A stretch of DNA of 64,000 bases. Origin: Xanthomonas indica (GTDB lineage Bacteria > Pseudomonadota > Gammaproteobacteria > Xanthomonadales > Xanthomonadaceae). Shown here in pieces: positions 40,594 through 52,265 of this stretch. The notes beneath the pieces were generated by a model that searched no databases, was not told where the DNA came from, and saw nothing but the letters and a program-made list of their open reading frames with translations. Position 1 is the first letter of the stretch, and the number at the start of each line of letters is the position of its first letter. The position numbers and the translations under genes are program-made. The DNA lies in NCBI RefSeq assembly GCF_040529045.1, contig NZ_CP131914.1, positions 2,712,501 through 2,776,500 on the forward strand, in the 5' to 3' direction.

Positions 40594-41499
40594 ATGTTCG
40601 ACACCTCGCCCAGCCTGCAGTGCGGCGCCCACCGGCTGCTGCTCGATCGCCCGCGGGTGATGGGCATCGTCAACGTCACTCCGGACTCGTTCTCCGACGG
40701 CGGCGCGCATGCCAGCGTGGACGCGGCGGTGGCGCATGGCCTGCGCCTGGCCGCGGAGGGCGCCGACCTGCTGGACATCGGTGGCGAATCGACCCGCCCG
40801 GGCGCGACCCCGGTGCCGGTGGAGGAGGAACTGCGGCGGGTGATCCCGGTGATCGAGCGACTGGCCGCGCAGACCGCGCTGCCGCTGAGCGTGGACACCT
40901 TCAAGCCGGAGGTGATGCGCGCCGCGGTCGCGGCCGGCGCCGGCATGATCAACGACGTGCAGGCCCTGCGCCAGCCGGGTGCGCTGGATGCCGCCGCGGA
41001 ACTGGGGGTGCCGGTGGTGCTGATGCACATGCCCGCCGATGCCTACGCCGCCGGCAGCGCGCCCGGCTACGACGACGTGGTCGGCGAAGTGCACCGGTTC
41101 CTGGCCGAGCGCATCTTCGCGGCGGAGATGGCCGGGATCGAGAAGCGGCGCATCCTGGTCGATCCGGGCTTCGGTTTCGGCAAGAGCACCGCCGACAACC
41201 TGCAGTTGCTGGCGCAGTTGGCGCGGCTGGTCGAGCTGGGCGTGCCGGTGTTGGCAGGGCTGTCGCGCAAGCGCAGCATCGGCGAGCTGACCGGGCGCGA
41301 GGCGCCGGAGCAGCGGGTGGCCGGTTCGGTCGCCGCGCACCTGCTGGCCGCGCAACGCGGTGCCACGCTGCTGCGTGTGCACGACGTCGCCGCCACCGTC
41401 GACGCGCTGAAGGTCTGGCAGGCGCTGCAGGCGGTGCCGTTGCCGCGCGCCGCCGGCTCGTCCACGGCGGCGACGATTCGCTGGCCGGACGAGGACTGA
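40594..41499 (+). CDS. folP: Dihydropteroate synthase
   Basis: 301 residues. It joins p-aminobenzoate to 6-hydroxymethyl-dihydropterin diphosphate in folate synthesis; the sulfonamide target. Motifs: [43 protein letters not shown] and a [13 protein letters not shown] loop. ATG preceded by AGGAG. The stop shares a base with the miaA start (TGATG). Confidence 0.96.
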   Translation: MFDTSPSLQCGAHRLLLDRPRVMGIVNVTPDSFSDGGAHASVDAAVAHGLRLAAEGADLLDIGGESTRPGATPVPVEEELRRVIPVIERLAAQTALPLSVDTFKPEVMRAAVAAGAGMINDVQALRQPGALDAAAELGVPVVLMHMPADAYAAGSAPGYDDVVGEVHRFLAERIFAAEMAGIEKRRILVDPGFGFGKSTADNLQLLAQLARLVELGVPVLAGLSRKRSIGELTGREAPEQRVAGSVAAHLLAAQRGATLLRVHDVAATVDALKVWQALQAVPLPRAAGSSTAATIRWPDED

Positions 41500-42449
41500 T
41501 GGCGGCCGACCGGCGCCCGCGCGCGATCGCGCTGATGGGCCCGACCGCCTCGGGCAAGACCGCCGCGGCGATCGCCCTGGCCGAACGCTGCGGCGGCGAG
41601 ATCGTCAGCGTCGATTCGGCGCTGGTCTACCGCGGCCTGGACATCGGCGCGGCCAAACCCGATGCGGCCGAGCGCGTGCGGGTGCCGCACCATCTGCTGG
41701 ACCTGCGCGATCCCTGGCAACCCTATTCGGCGGCCGAGTTCGCCGCCGACGCGCGCGCCGCGCTGGAGGCGATCGTCGCCCGCGGCCGCCTGCCGATCCT
41801 GGCCGGCGGCACCGGCCTGTATTTCCAGGCGCTGCTGGAGGGACTGGCGCCGATGCCGGCGGCCGACCCGCAGCTGCGTGCGGCGCTGGCCGCGCGTGCG
41901 CAGGCCGAGGGTTGGGCGGCGCTGCACGCGGAGCTGCAGCGGATCGATCCGCTGGCCGCCCAGCGCATCCGCCCCGGCGACGCCCAGCGCATCCAGCGTG
42001 CGCTGGAGGTGTACCGGCTCAGCGGCCGGCCGATCAGCGCCTGGCAGGCGGATCCAGGGCCGCCGCGGTTGCCGCTGCGGGTGCTGAAGCTGGTGCTGGC
42101 GCCGGCCGAGCGCGCGGTGCTGCACGGGCGCATCGAAGCCCGCTTCGACGCGATGCTGGGGCAGGGCTTCCTGGAGGAAGTGCGCGCCCTGCGCGCGCTG
42201 CCCGAGATGCAGGCGGTCGCGCAGCCGCTGGCACTGCCGGCGGTGCGCGCGGTCGGTTATCGCCAAGCCTGGGAATACCTGGACGGCGTCGGCGACGCGG
42301 CGGACTTCCGTGCCCGCGCCATCGCCGCCACCCGGCAGCTGGCCAAGCGCCAGTTCACCTGGCTGCGCGGCGAGCAGGACGCACGCTGGTTCGACCCGGC
42401 ATGTGACGCCGGGCGCCTGCGGGCGGCCGTGGACGCCTTCCTCGGCTGA
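41499..42449 (+). CDS. miaA: tRNA dimethylallyltransferase
   Basis: 316 residues. It prenylates A37 of UNN-reading tRNAs. P-loop [52 protein letters not shown], and the C-terminal [13 protein letters not shown]. Coupled to folP. It precedes hfq as in E. coli (miaA-hfq-hflX). Confidence 0.96.
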   Translation: MAADRRPRAIALMGPTASGKTAAAIALAERCGGEIVSVDSALVYRGLDIGAAKPDAAERVRVPHHLLDLRDPWQPYSAAEFAADARAALEAIVARGRLPILAGGTGLYFQALLEGLAPMPAADPQLRAALAARAQAEGWAALHAELQRIDPLAAQRIRPGDAQRIQRALEVYRLSGRPISAWQADPGPPRLPLRVLKLVLAPAERAVLHGRIEARFDAMLGQGFLEEVRALRALPEMQAVAQPLALPAVRAVGYRQAWEYLDGVGDAADFRARAIAATRQLAKRQFTWLRGEQDARWFDPACDAGRLRAAVDAFLG

Positions 42450-42568
42450 TCCGGCGGCCGGTCGCGCTGTGCTGGCGCCCGCGGTTGTGTAACATCGACG
42501 TTCCGGACCACGGCAGGGGAGCTGCAGTGCCGTCCCGGACAATAAAAACAATAATTTGGGAGTGAAGC

Positions 42569-42844
42569 ATGTCCAAGGGGCAATCCTTGCAGGATCCTTT
42601 CCTCAACGCGTTGCGTCGCGAACGGGTGCCTGTCTCGGTGTATCTGGTCAACGGCATCAAGCTGCAGGGCACGATCGAGTCGTTCGATCAGTTCGTGGTC
42701 CTGCTGCGCAATACCGTCAGCCAGATGGTCTACAAACACGCCATTTCCACCGTGGTGCCGGCGCGCAACGTGCGCGTGGGACCGGGCGGCGGCTATGTGC
42801 AGCAGAACGAAGGTGGCAGTGCGGGTGATGACGAAGTCGAGTAG
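42569..42844 (+). CDS. hfq: RNA chaperone Hfq
   Basis: 91 residues: Sm1 ([29 protein letters not shown], with the distal- and proximal-face residues) and Sm2 ([14 protein letters not shown]), then a short acidic tail. It forms a hexamer that pairs sRNAs with mRNAs. The ATG follows GGGAG; the 119-nt gap from miaA contains a TGTAACAT stretch that might be a -10 region. Confidence 0.97.
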   Translation: MSKGQSLQDPFLNALRRERVPVSVYLVNGIKLQGTIESFDQFVVLLRNTVSQMVYKHAISTVVPARNVRVGPGGGYVQQNEGGSAGDDEVE

Positions 42845-42870
42845 TTCGGTGGTAAAGAGCGGAGCCGCGG

Positions 42871-44196
42871 GTGTTTGATCGGTCCCGCCGCGGCGAACAC
42901 GCACTGCTGATCCAGCCCTACGCGGGCGGTCCGTTGGAAGACGATGTGCTGGAGGAGTTCGCCGACCTGGCGCGCTCGGCCGGCGCCAGCATCGCCGCCA
43001 CCGTGACCGCGCGTATCGACAAGCCGAGTCCGGCGACGCTGATCGGCAGCGGCAAGCTGGAGGAGGTCAAGGCCGCCGCCGACGCCAGCGGCGCCGACCT
43101 GGTCCTGGTCAACCACGCGCTCAGTCCCGGCCAGGAGCGCAACCTGGAGAAGATCCTGGAGCGGCGGGTGATCGACCGCACCGGGCTGATCCTGGACATC
43201 TTCGCCCAGCGCGCGCGCAGCCACGAAGGCAAGCTGCAGGTCGAACTGGCCCAGTTGCGGCACATGGCCACGCGGCTGGTGCGCGGCTGGACCCACCTGG
43301 AGCGCCAGCGCGGCGGCTCGATCGGCCTGCGCGGCCCCGGCGAAACCCAGTTGGAAACCGACCGCCGCCTGCTGCAGAAGCGGGTCGAGCAGTTGCAGAA
43401 GCGGCTGGAGAAGGTCGAGGTGCAGCACACCCAGATGCGCCGTGCGCGGGTACGCAGCGAACTGCCGCGGATCGCGGTGGTGGGCTATACCAACGCCGGC
43501 AAGTCCACGCTGTTCAACGCCCTGACCGGCGCCGAGGCCTACGCCGCCGACCAGTTGTTCGCGACCCTGGACCCGACCGTGCGGCGCATCGCGCTGCCCG
43601 GCGGCAACGCGATGCTGGCCGACACCGTCGGCTTCGTGCGCAACCTGCCGCACGAACTGGTCGCGGCGTTCCGCTCGACCCTGTCCGAGGCGCGCGAAGC
43701 CGATCTGCTGCTGCACGTGGTCGATGCCGCCGATCCGCTACGCGAGGAGCGCATCGCTCAGGTCGACGAGGTGCTGCATGCGGTCGGCGCCGGCGAACTG
43801 CCGCAGTTGCTGGTGTTCAACAAGATCGACCGTATCGACGGCGCCGAGGTGCGCCACGATGCGCAGGACGGCGTGCCGGACACGGCGCGGCGCGAGCGGG
43901 TGTGGATCTCCGCGCGCGACGGCCGCGGCCTGGACCTGCTGCAGCATGTGCTCGGCCAGCGCCTGGGCCTGCGCCACGTGCAGGGCAGCCTGCGCCTGCC
44001 GCCGAGCGCCGGACGCCTGCGCTCGCAACTGCACCAGTTGCAGGTGATCCGCAGCGAGCAGGCCGACGAGGACGGCTGGCTGCTGCAGGTGGACATCCCG
44101 ATCACCGAGGCCGAGCGCCTGGCCGCCGCGGCCGACGGCGCGCCGATCCGCGCGCTGCTGCCGCCGCGCGAGCAGGAGGAGTGGCAGCAGCGCTAG
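42871..44196 (+). CDS. hflX: Ribosome-associated GTPase HflX
   Basis: 441 residues, GTG start with GGAG upstream. N-terminal HflX domain (about 1-190; coiled coil around RRLLQKRVEQLQKRLEKVE) and GTPase domain with G1 GYTNAGKSTLFNALTG, G3 DTVGF, G4 NKID. It splits stalled or heat-damaged ribosomes. Follows hfq after 26 nt. Confidence 0.96.
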   Translation: MFDRSRRGEHALLIQPYAGGPLEDDVLEEFADLARSAGASIAATVTARIDKPSPATLIGSGKLEEVKAAADASGADLVLVNHALSPGQERNLEKILERRVIDRTGLILDIFAQRARSHEGKLQVELAQLRHMATRLVRGWTHLERQRGGSIGLRGPGETQLETDRRLLQKRVEQLQKRLEKVEVQHTQMRRARVRSELPRIAVVGYTNAGKSTLFNALTGAEAYAADQLFATLDPTVRRIALPGGNAMLADTVGFVRNLPHELVAAFRSTLSEAREADLLLHVVDAADPLREERIAQVDEVLHAVGAGELPQLLVFNKIDRIDGAEVRHDAQDGVPDTARRERVWISARDGRGLDLLQHVLGQRLGLRHVQGSLRLPPSAGRLRSQLHQLQVIRSEQADEDGWLLQVDIPITEAERLAAAADGAPIRALLPPREQEEWQQR

Positions 44197-44351
44197 CGGT
44201 GCGTCGGGCCGCCGCGATCGAGCGAGTGTCGGCCGGCGCGGTGGCGGCACCTGCGCCGCGATGGCTGACGCCCAGCCGTCCGCCGGCGCGCACAGGCGCG
44301 ACAGCCACGGCGAATTGGGCTACAAAGCGCACTGGTTTACCGAGCTGTGCC

Positions 44352-44846
44352 ATGACGCTTCCCACCGATTCGGAGTTGTTGCAACAGGCCACTGCGCTCA
44401 GCGACCGCTTGCGCACCGCGCGCGAGCGCCTGGTCACCGCCGAAAGCTGCAGCGGCGGCTGGATCGCCAAGGTGATGACCGACGTCGCCGGGTCCTCGGC
44501 GTGGTTCGACTGCGGCATCGTCGCCTACAGCTACGAGGCCAAGCAGGCGCTGCTGGGCGTGCGCCCGCAGACGCTGGAGCATCACGGCGCGGTCAGCCGC
44601 GAGACGGTGATCGAGATGGTGTCCGGGGCGCTGGTCAATTCCGGCGCCAGCGTCGCGGTGGCGGTCACCGGCATCGCCGGCCCCGGTGGCGGTTCGGCCG
44701 ACAAGCCGGTCGGCAGCGTGTGGCTGGGCTGGAAGCGCCGCGGCGGCTACGCCAGCGCGCAGTTGTTCCACTTCCCGGGCGACCGCGACGCGGTGCGCCG
44801 GCAGACCGTGGCCGCGGCCCTGCACGGCCTGGACGCGCTGCTGTGA
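44352..44846 (+). CDS. pncC: Nicotinamide-nucleotide amidase (CinA C-terminal type)
   Basis: 164 residues, only the CinA-C/PncC domain: the catalytic ESCSGGWIAKVMTDVAGSS, SYEAKQALLGV, AVSRETVIEMVSGAL, VAVTGIAGPGGGSADKPVGSVW. It deamidates NMN to nicotinic acid mononucleotide. As in E. coli, it sits on the recA side of the chromosome, here separated from lexA-recA by one gene. Confidence 0.93.
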   Translation: MTLPTDSELLQQATALSDRLRTARERLVTAESCSGGWIAKVMTDVAGSSAWFDCGIVAYSYEAKQALLGVRPQTLEHHGAVSRETVIEMVSGALVNSGASVAVAVTGIAGPGGGSADKPVGSVWLGWKRRGGYASAQLFHFPGDRDAVRRQTVAAALHGLDALL

Positions 44847-44880
44847 TCATGGCCGCGCGCCTTCCCCGAGGATGAGCGCG

Positions 44881-46557
44881 ATGTGGGAGGCCTTGAGCAC
44901 CGTCCGCGACCTGGGGCGTCTGCAGGAAATCGCCTCGGTGCTGATCCGCTACGGGTTCGGCGACGTGGTCCGGCGCATCGGCATGGCCGACGTGCTGGAA
45001 CGCGCCGGGCGCCTGCTGCACTGGCACAACGCCGAGGAGATGCTGCGCATGTCGGCGCCGCAGCGGGTGCGGCGCGCCCTGCAGGATCTCGGCCCGACCT
45101 TCGTCAAGCTGGGCCAGGTGCTGGCCACGCGCGTGGACCTGCTGCCGCCGGAGTGGATCGACGAACTCGGCGAATTGCAGAACGCGGCGCCGGCGCTGGA
45201 CTATCCGCAGATCCTGCCGCAACTGATCGAGGCGCTCGGCGAGGCGCCGACGGCGATCTTCGCCCAGGTCGAGGAAACCCCGCTGGCCGCCGCCTCGCTG
45301 GCGCAGACCCATCGCGCCTGGCTGCACGACGGCACCGCGGTGGTGATCAAGGTGCGCCGTCCCGGCATCCGCGAGGTGATCGAGGCCGACCTGCGACTGC
45401 TGGCGCGGCTGGCCGAGATCGTCGAGGCGCGCGCGCCGGACCTGAAGCGCTACCACCCGGCCGCGGTGGTGCACCAGTTCACCCTGTCGCTGCGCCGCGA
45501 GCTGGATTTCGCCGGCGAATGCCGCAACGCCGAGCGCATCGCCGCCAACTTCCAGGGACACGACGAGATCGTGATCCCGCGGGTGCATTGGCAGTGGACC
45601 TGCGAGACGCTGAACGTGCAGGACTTCGTCGCCGGCATCGGCGGTCGCGACCTGGCCGGGGTCGAAGCCGCCGGCCTGGACCGGCGCCGGCTGGCGCGCA
45701 CCGGTGCCGACATCGTGCTGAAGATGGTGCTGGAGGATGGCTGTTTCCACGCCGATCCGCATCCGGGCAACATCTTCTACCTGCCCGGCGAGCGCATCGC
45801 GGTGATCGACTTCGGCATGGTCGGGCGCATTTCCGAGCAGCGCCGCTACCAGGTGGTGCAACTGCTGCACGGGCTGGTCACCCAGGACGCCGAAGCGGTG
45901 GCCGACATCCTGCTGGAGTGGACCGACGGCGAGGTCGAGGTCGACGAGGCGCGCCTGCAACTGGAGATCGCCGCCTTCGTCGACCAGTACCGCGGCGTGC
46001 CGCTGAAGGACCTGCGGGTGGGCGCCATGCTCGGCGACGTCACCGCGCTGCTGCGCCAGCACGCGCTGGCGCTGCCGGCCGACCTGGCGCTGATGATCAA
46101 GACCTTCCTGACCCTGGAAGGGGTGGGGCGCCAGCTCGATCCGGACTTCGACATGGCCGGCGCCGCCGCCCCGTACCTGGAGCGGGTGATGCTGCAGCGG
46201 TTCGCGCCGCGGGCGATGGCCCGGCGCGGCCGCCGCACCGTGCTGGGTGCGCTGGAATTGCTCGGCGACCTGCCGCGCGATACGCGCCGGCTGCTGCAGG
46301 CGGCGCGGCGCGGGCGCCTGCAGTTGAACGTGGAGACCGGTTCGCTGAAAGGCTTCGGCGACCAGGTCAACCGCGCCGCCAACCGCCTGACCATGGGCAT
46401 CGTCACCGCTGCACTGATCATCGGCTCGTCGATCGTGATGAACAGCGTCGGCGGCATTTCCAGCCGCTGGTTGCTGGCGATCGGCGTCTGCGGCTTCGTC
46501 GGCGCGGCGTTGTCCGGCGTGTGGATCCTGTTCTCGATCTGGCGCAGCGGGCGCTGA
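44881..46557 (+). CDS. ABC1/UbiB-family atypical kinase-like protein
   Basis: 558 residues. The ABC1 core has the KxGQ motif (TFVKLGQVLATRVDLLPPEW), A-rich loop LAAASLAQTHRA, ADPHPGN metal-binding loop (CFHADPHPGNIFYL) and VIDFGMVGR. Two C-terminal membrane helices (about 505-550). UbiB-like proteins are ATPases needed for ubiquinone synthesis or lipid extraction. Whether this is the ubiquinone one or a paralogue cannot be told here. The start at MWEAL leaves GAGG at a proper 9-nt distance; an ATG nine bases earlier does not. Confidence 0.88.
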   Translation: MWEALSTVRDLGRLQEIASVLIRYGFGDVVRRIGMADVLERAGRLLHWHNAEEMLRMSAPQRVRRALQDLGPTFVKLGQVLATRVDLLPPEWIDELGELQNAAPALDYPQILPQLIEALGEAPTAIFAQVEETPLAAASLAQTHRAWLHDGTAVVIKVRRPGIREVIEADLRLLARLAEIVEARAPDLKRYHPAAVVHQFTLSLRRELDFAGECRNAERIAANFQGHDEIVIPRVHWQWTCETLNVQDFVAGIGGRDLAGVEAAGLDRRRLARTGADIVLKMVLEDGCFHADPHPGNIFYLPGERIAVIDFGMVGRISEQRRYQVVQLLHGLVTQDAEAVADILLEWTDGEVEVDEARLQLEIAAFVDQYRGVPLKDLRVGAMLGDVTALLRQHALALPADLALMIKTFLTLEGVGRQLDPDFDMAGAAAPYLERVMLQRFAPRAMARRGRRTVLGALELLGDLPRDTRRLLQAARRGRLQLNVETGSLKGFGDQVNRAANRLTMGIVTAALIIGSSIVMNSVGGISSRWLLAIGVCGFVGAALSGVWILFSIWRSGR

Positions 46558-46854
46558 GCGCGGCACGCACCGTCGAGCACGCTCCGCCGCAAGGCGTCGA
46601 GGCTGGTGGGTCGGGCACCGCGCCGCGTCCACAGCAGCCTGCGCACACGTACTCCCACTGTGGGAGGGGCTTCAGCCCCGACGCGATGTAGCCAAGTCGC
46701 TCTGCCCACAGCGCTATGACGAAATGCATAGCTACCTAAGAAGGACGCGCGAAGCAGAGGCTGCGAGGCGCCTGCCAGCGACGGCAGGCTGTCGTGCGGA
46801 CCTGCCCAAGCCGCCGGCAACGCTGCGCACCGGCACTGCGGCTCCACGCGCCAG
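46558..46854. other. Gene-free interval before lexA
   Basis: About 300 nt without a plausible gene. It contains a REP-related GTGGGAGGGGCTTCAGCCCC element (46660-46682) and then unremarkable sequence up to the lexA promoter. Confidence 0.55.
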
Positions 46855-46891
46855 TTGCTCGTCAGTCGATTTAGTAGTATTACTACTAACT
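46855..46891 (+). promoter_or_regulatory. lexA promoter and LexA operator
   Basis: A 19-nt perfect palindrome TTAGTAGTATTACTACTAA (46871-46889) ends 2 nt before the lexA ATG. It matches the TTAGTARTAATACTACTAA-type LexA box described in Xanthomonas. TTGCTC (46855-46860) plus a 17-nt spacer leads to TATTAC (46878-46883) inside the palindrome, so bound LexA would cover the -10. No Shine-Dalgarno sequence is present, and the predicted start of transcription is at or next to the ATG. Confidence 0.85.
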
Positions 46892-47527
46892 ATGGACCTG
46901 ACCGAAACCCAGCAGGCGATCCTCGACCTGATCGCCGAGCGCATCGAACACGATGGCGTGCCGCCGTCGCAGACCGAGATCGCCCGTGCCTTCGGCTTCA
47001 AAGGCGTGCGCGCGGCCCAATACCACCTGGAAGCGCTGGAACAGGCCGGGGCGATCCGCCGCGTGCCCGGGCAGGCGCGCGGCATCCGCCTGCTCGGCGG
47101 GGCGGCGACCCCGGCGCCGGCGGCACAGGTGGACAGTGCCGACGTGCTGCGCCTGCCGGTGCTCGGGCGCGTCGCCGCCGGCCTGCCGATCGGCGCGGAC
47201 ATCGGATCGGACGATTTCGTGGTGCTGGACCGGGTGTTCTTCTCGCCGGCACCGGACTATCTGCTGAAGGTGCAGGGCGACTCCATGCGCGACGAAGGCA
47301 TCTTCGACGGCGACCTGATCGGCGTGCACCGCACCCGCGATGCCCGCTCCGGGCAGATCGTGGTGGCACGCCTCGATGAGGAGATCACGGTCAAGCTGCT
47401 GAAGATCGGCAAGGACCGCATCCGCCTGTTGCCGCGCAACCCGGACTACGCGCCGATCGAGGTGTTGCCGGATCAGGAGTTCGCCATCGAAGGCCTGTAC
47501 TGCGGCCTGCTGCGCCCCAATCGCTGA
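46892..47527 (+). CDS. lexA: LexA repressor
   Basis: 211 residues. Winged-helix DNA-binding domain (about 1-65; ILDLIAERIEHDGVPPSQTEIARAFGF) and S24 protease domain. The self-cleavage site is Ala96-Gly97 (RVAAGLPIG); the catalytic dyad is Ser131 (QGDSMRDEG) and Lys168 (TVKLLKIG). It represses SOS genes until activated RecA triggers cleavage. Autoregulated through the adjacent operator; recA and recX follow. Confidence 0.96.
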   Translation: MDLTETQQAILDLIAERIEHDGVPPSQTEIARAFGFKGVRAAQYHLEALEQAGAIRRVPGQARGIRLLGGAATPAPAAQVDSADVLRLPVLGRVAAGLPIGADIGSDDFVVLDRVFFSPAPDYLLKVQGDSMRDEGIFDGDLIGVHRTRDARSGQIVVARLDEEITVKLLKIGKDRIRLLPRNPDYAPIEVLPDQEFAIEGLYCGLLRPNR

Positions 47528-47723
47528 TGCCGCGCGTGGAGCAGGGCATGCACTACAGCGCCGGCCGGACTTTTCCGACCCCAGATATCGCCATTCGCCG
47601 CTGCCGTAGCCCGGTCCGGACGAATTATTTTCATCTCGCCACGCACTGTCTCAGTCCGTGCGATACCAGGCCCTTACATTGACCTCACTCCGCAAATCCT
47701 CCTCACCTTCCAAGGACACCACA

Positions 47724-48761
<1,038 letters not shown>

Positions 48762-48768
48762 CGGTTTT

Positions 48769-48814
48769 CTGCCGGGGGAGCGGTGGAGTCAGTGCCGCTC
48801 GTCTCCCTCGGCAG
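48769..48814 (+). terminator. Attenuator-like hairpin between recA and recX
   Basis: CTGCCG (48769-48774) pairs with CGGCAG (48809-48814), and inner GGGAG/CTCCC and AGCGG/CCGCT blocks add to the stem, with small bulges. No T-run follows. In other bacteria a leaky terminator here keeps RecX low relative to RecA. Confidence 0.45.
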
Positions 48815-48879
48815 TCTTGAGCAAGCCAGGAGGGCGCGCGCCAGGGACGGCGCATTTTTCAGGGTAGGGTGGCTGGCGC

Positions 48880-49371
48880 ATGAGCGACGAACACGCGCAG
48901 GAACCACGCCGGCGTCGCCGGCAAGCGGAGCAGACGCCGCTGCAGAAAGCGCTGGGCCTGCTGGTGCGGCGCGAGCATTCGCGCAAGGAACTGACCCGCA
49001 AGCTGCGCGCGCGCGGCGTGGAGGCCGAGGCCGCTGCCGAGGCGGTGGAGCGCCTGAGCGGCGAGGGCTGGCAAGACGATGGCCGCTTCGCCGAACTGCT
49101 GGTGCGCAGTCGCGCCGGGTCCGGCTACGGCCCTCTGCATATCCGTGCCGAGCTCGGTACCCACGGCCTGGACAGCGAGGCCATCGCCACCGCGATGGGC
49201 GCTTTCGAAGGCGACTGGACCGAAAACGCCCGCGATCTGGTGCGGCGCCGCTTCGGCGTTGCCGGGGCGATGGACCTGCCGCAGCGGCGCAAGGCCGCCG
49301 ATCTGCTGGCGCGGCGTGGCTTCGATGGCGACAGCATCCGCGCCGCGGTCCGCGACGCTACGGAGGACTGA
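48880..49371 (+). CDS. recX: Regulatory protein RecX
   Basis: 163 residues of three-helix repeats: [75 protein letters not shown]. It inhibits RecA filament extension. It starts 118 nt after recA, beyond the attenuator-like hairpin. Confidence 0.93.
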   Translation: MSDEHAQEPRRRRRQAEQTPLQKALGLLVRREHSRKELTRKLRARGVEAEAAAEAVERLSGEGWQDDGRFAELLVRSRAGSGYGPLHIRAELGTHGLDSEAIATAMGAFEGDWTENARDLVRRRFGVAGAMDLPQRRKAADLLARRGFDGDSIRAAVRDATED

Positions 49372-49477
49372 GCGGGCCGGGCCTGCTACCCTTGGCGAGT
49401 TGTCTTGTCCGGTTTCCGTGGCGCCCTCATCTAGGAGGGAGTTGCCGGAAGCCCGTCCGCTCGTCTATAGCCAGCCC

Positions 49478-52129
49478 ATGAACGCACCCGCCAAATTCTC
49501 CACCTCCCAGATCCGCAGCGACTTCCTCGACTTCTTCAAGGGGAAGGGCCATACCATCGTGCCGTCCGCGCCGCTGGTGCCCGGCAACGACCCGACGCTG
49601 CTGTTCACCAATTCCGGCATGGTGCAGTTCAAGGACGTATTCCTGGGCGCCGAGAAGCGCAGCTACGTGCGCGCGGCGGACGTGCAGCGCTGCCTGCGTG
49701 CCGGCGGCAAGCACAACGACCTCGATTCGGTCGGCTACACCGCGCGCCATCACACCTTCTTCGAAATGCTCGGCAACTGGTCGTTCGGCGACTACTTCAA
49801 GAAGGACGCCATCGCCTGGGCCTGGGAACTGCTGACCCAGGTCTGGAAGCTGCCGGCCGAGCGCCTGCTGGTCACCGTCTATCACACCGACGACGAGGCC
49901 TATGCCTTGTGGCGCGACATGATCGGCGTACCCACCGAGCGCATCGTGCGCATCGGCGACAACAAGGGCGCGCCGTACGCCTCGGACAACTTCTGGCAGA
50001 TGGCCGACACCGGTCCCTGTGGCCCGTGCACCGAGATCTTCTACGACCACGGCGCGCACATCGCCGGCGGTCCTCCGGGCTCGCCGGACGAGGACGGCGA
50101 TCGCTTCATCGAGATCTGGAACCTGGTGTTCATGCAGTTCGACCGCCAGCCCGACGGCACCCTGGTGCCGCTGCCGGCGCCCTGCGTCGATACCGGCATG
50201 GGCCTGGAGCGCCTAGCGGCGATCCTGCAGCACGTGCACACCAACTACGAGATCGATCTGTTCCAGACGCTGATCCGTAAGGCCTCCGAGCTGACCGGCA
50301 CCGCCGACCTGGAGAACAAGTCGCTGCGTGTGATCGCCGACCATATTCGTGCCTGCGCGTTCCTGATCGTCGACGGCGTGTTGCCGTCCAACGAAGGCCG
50401 CGGCTACGTGCTGCGCCGGATCATTCGCCGCGCCCTGCGCCATGGCTGGATGCTCGGCGTGCGCCAGCCGTTCTTCAGCAAGCTGGTGCCGACCCTGGTA
50501 GAACTGATGGGCGAAGCCTATCCGGAACTGACTGCAGCCCAGGACACCGTGCTGCGCGCGCTGCAGGCCGAGGAGGAGCGCTTCGCCGAAACCCTCGACG
50601 CCGGCATGAAGATCTTCGAGGACGTCGCCGCCAAGGCGCAGGGCGGGGTGATCGCCGGCGAAGATGCCTTCCGCCTGTACGACACCTACGGCTTCCCGCT
50701 GGACCTGACCCAGGACATCGCCCGCGAGCGCGACCTGCGCGTGGACGAGCAGGGCTTCGAGACGGCGATGGACGAGCAGCGCCGGCGTGCGCGCGAAGCC
50801 GGCAAGTTCGGCGGTGGCGTGCAACTGCCGGCGGACCTGGTGGCGACCCTGGCCCCGACCGTGTTCCTGGGTTACGACAGCCTGCAGGCCGACGGCCTGC
50901 GCGTGGTCGCCCTGCTCAAGGACGGTCGCCCGGTGCAGTCGGTCCAGGCCGGCGACGCAGTCATCGTGCTGACCGATAAAACACCTTTCTATGCCGAATC
51001 CGGTGGCCAGGTCGGCGATCTCGGCACACTGACCGCCGCCGGCACCCGCCTGGCGGTCACCGACACGCAGAAATTCGCCGGCCAGTTCCATGGCCATGTC
51101 GGCACGCTGGAAGAAGGCAGCCTGAAGCTCGGCGACGTGCTGGCCGGCCAGGTCGATGCCGAGCGCCGCGGCGCCACCATCCTCAATCACTCCGCGACGC
51201 ACCTGCTGCATGCCGCCCTGCGCGAAGTGCTGGGCACCCACGTCCAGCAGAAGGGGTCGCTGGTGGCGCCGGATCGCCTGCGTTTCGACTTCTCGCATTT
51301 CCAGCCGATCGGGGCCGAGGAACTGGCGCTGATCGAGCGCAAGGTCAATCAGCAGGTCCGGGCCAACAACGCCGCCGAAGTGCATCAGATGGGCATGCAG
51401 GAGGCGCTGGATTTCGGCGCCATGGCGCTGTTCGGCGAGAAGTACGGCGAGCGTGTGCGTGTGCTCAAGATGGGCGACTACTCCACCGAACTGTGCGGCG
51501 GTACGCATGTTGGGCGGACCGGCGACATCGGCCTGTTCAAGATCACCAGCGAAGGCGGCGTCTCCGCTGGCGTGCGCCGCATCGAGGCGGTGACCGGGCA
51601 GGGCGCGCTGGACTACGTGGCGGCCGAGGAGGCCCGGCTGCGCGAGGCGGCCGACCTGGTTGGCGGCAACAGCCACGACTTGGTTGACAAGATCCGCCAG
51701 CTCGGCGACCGCTACAAGCGCATGGAGCGCGAACTGGAGGCGCTGAAGGCCAAGCTGGCGTCCGGTGCCACCGCCGACCTGGCCGGTTCGGCGGTCGACG
51801 TCGCCGGCGTGAAGGTCCTGGCGGTGCGGCTGGAAGGCTTCGATGCCAAGGCGCTGCGCGAGGCCATGGACCGCCTGAAGCAGCAGTTGGGCGACAGCGT
51901 GATCGTGTTGGCCGGCGCCAGCGAGGGCAAGGTCGCCCTGGTCGCAGGCGTGAACGGCAGCCCAATGGGGCGGGTCAAGGCCGGGGAACTGTTGAGCCAC
52001 ATTGCCGGTCAGATCTCGGGCAAGGGCGGCGGCCGCCCGGACCTCGCCCAGGGTGGTGGCGAGGACGGGCCCGCCCTTGCCCCTGCGCTCGCCGGCGTCC
52101 CGGCCTGGGTCAAGCAACATCTCCCCTGA
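49478..52129 (+). CDS. alaS: Alanyl-tRNA synthetase
   Basis: 883 residues, full length. Class II catalytic core (about 1-245; [29 protein letters not shown]), tRNA-recognition domain, editing domain with zinc ligands in HSATHLLH and CGGTHV, and C-Ala domain (about 770-880). The start [13 protein letters not shown] is the family N-terminus. recX-alaS-csrA is the usual order in gammaproteobacteria. Confidence 0.97.
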   Translation: MNAPAKFSTSQIRSDFLDFFKGKGHTIVPSAPLVPGNDPTLLFTNSGMVQFKDVFLGAEKRSYVRAADVQRCLRAGGKHNDLDSVGYTARHHTFFEMLGNWSFGDYFKKDAIAWAWELLTQVWKLPAERLLVTVYHTDDEAYALWRDMIGVPTERIVRIGDNKGAPYASDNFWQMADTGPCGPCTEIFYDHGAHIAGGPPGSPDEDGDRFIEIWNLVFMQFDRQPDGTLVPLPAPCVDTGMGLERLAAILQHVHTNYEIDLFQTLIRKASELTGTADLENKSLRVIADHIRACAFLIVDGVLPSNEGRGYVLRRIIRRALRHGWMLGVRQPFFSKLVPTLVELMGEAYPELTAAQDTVLRALQAEEERFAETLDAGMKIFEDVAAKAQGGVIAGEDAFRLYDTYGFPLDLTQDIARERDLRVDEQGFETAMDEQRRRAREAGKFGGGVQLPADLVATLAPTVFLGYDSLQADGLRVVALLKDGRPVQSVQAGDAVIVLTDKTPFYAESGGQVGDLGTLTAAGTRLAVTDTQKFAGQFHGHVGTLEEGSLKLGDVLAGQVDAERRGATILNHSATHLLHAALREVLGTHVQQKGSLVAPDRLRFDFSHFQPIGAEELALIERKVNQQVRANNAAEVHQMGMQEALDFGAMALFGEKYGERVRVLKMGDYSTELCGGTHVGRTGDIGLFKITSEGGVSAGVRRIEAVTGQGALDYVAAEEARLREAADLVGGNSHDLVDKIRQLGDRYKRMERELEALKAKLASGATADLAGSAVDVAGVKVLAVRLEGFDAKALREAMDRLKQQLGDSVIVLAGASEGKVALVAGVNGSPMGRVKAGELLSHIAGQISGKGGGRPDLAQGGGEDGPALAPALAGVPAWVKQHLP

Positions 52130-52142
52130 ACACCCGAGCCGC

Positions 52143-52162
52143 GCGCCTTGCTGGCAAGGCGC
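52143..52162 (+). terminator. Hairpin after alaS
   Basis: An 8-bp perfect stem GCGCCTTG / CAAGGCGC with a CTGG loop, 13 nt after the alaS stop. There is only a weak pyrimidine run after it, so it may be an RNA 3' stabiliser or a weak terminator rather than a full stop. Confidence 0.35.
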
Positions 52163-52265
52163 GGCTTCCCGTAACATCACCCCTCTTTTCCCTTTCATTA
52201 TGGGGCGTGCCGCAGCGCGGGCGCCGTGCCGGTGAGACCCACCGGTTCCCTGGAGAATTCAAACA

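Noticed and set aside
38316-41030. A 904-codon open frame antisense to ftsH
   Set aside because: High GC removes stops from antisense frames. The translation has no domain, and the + strand encodes canonical FtsH and FolP.
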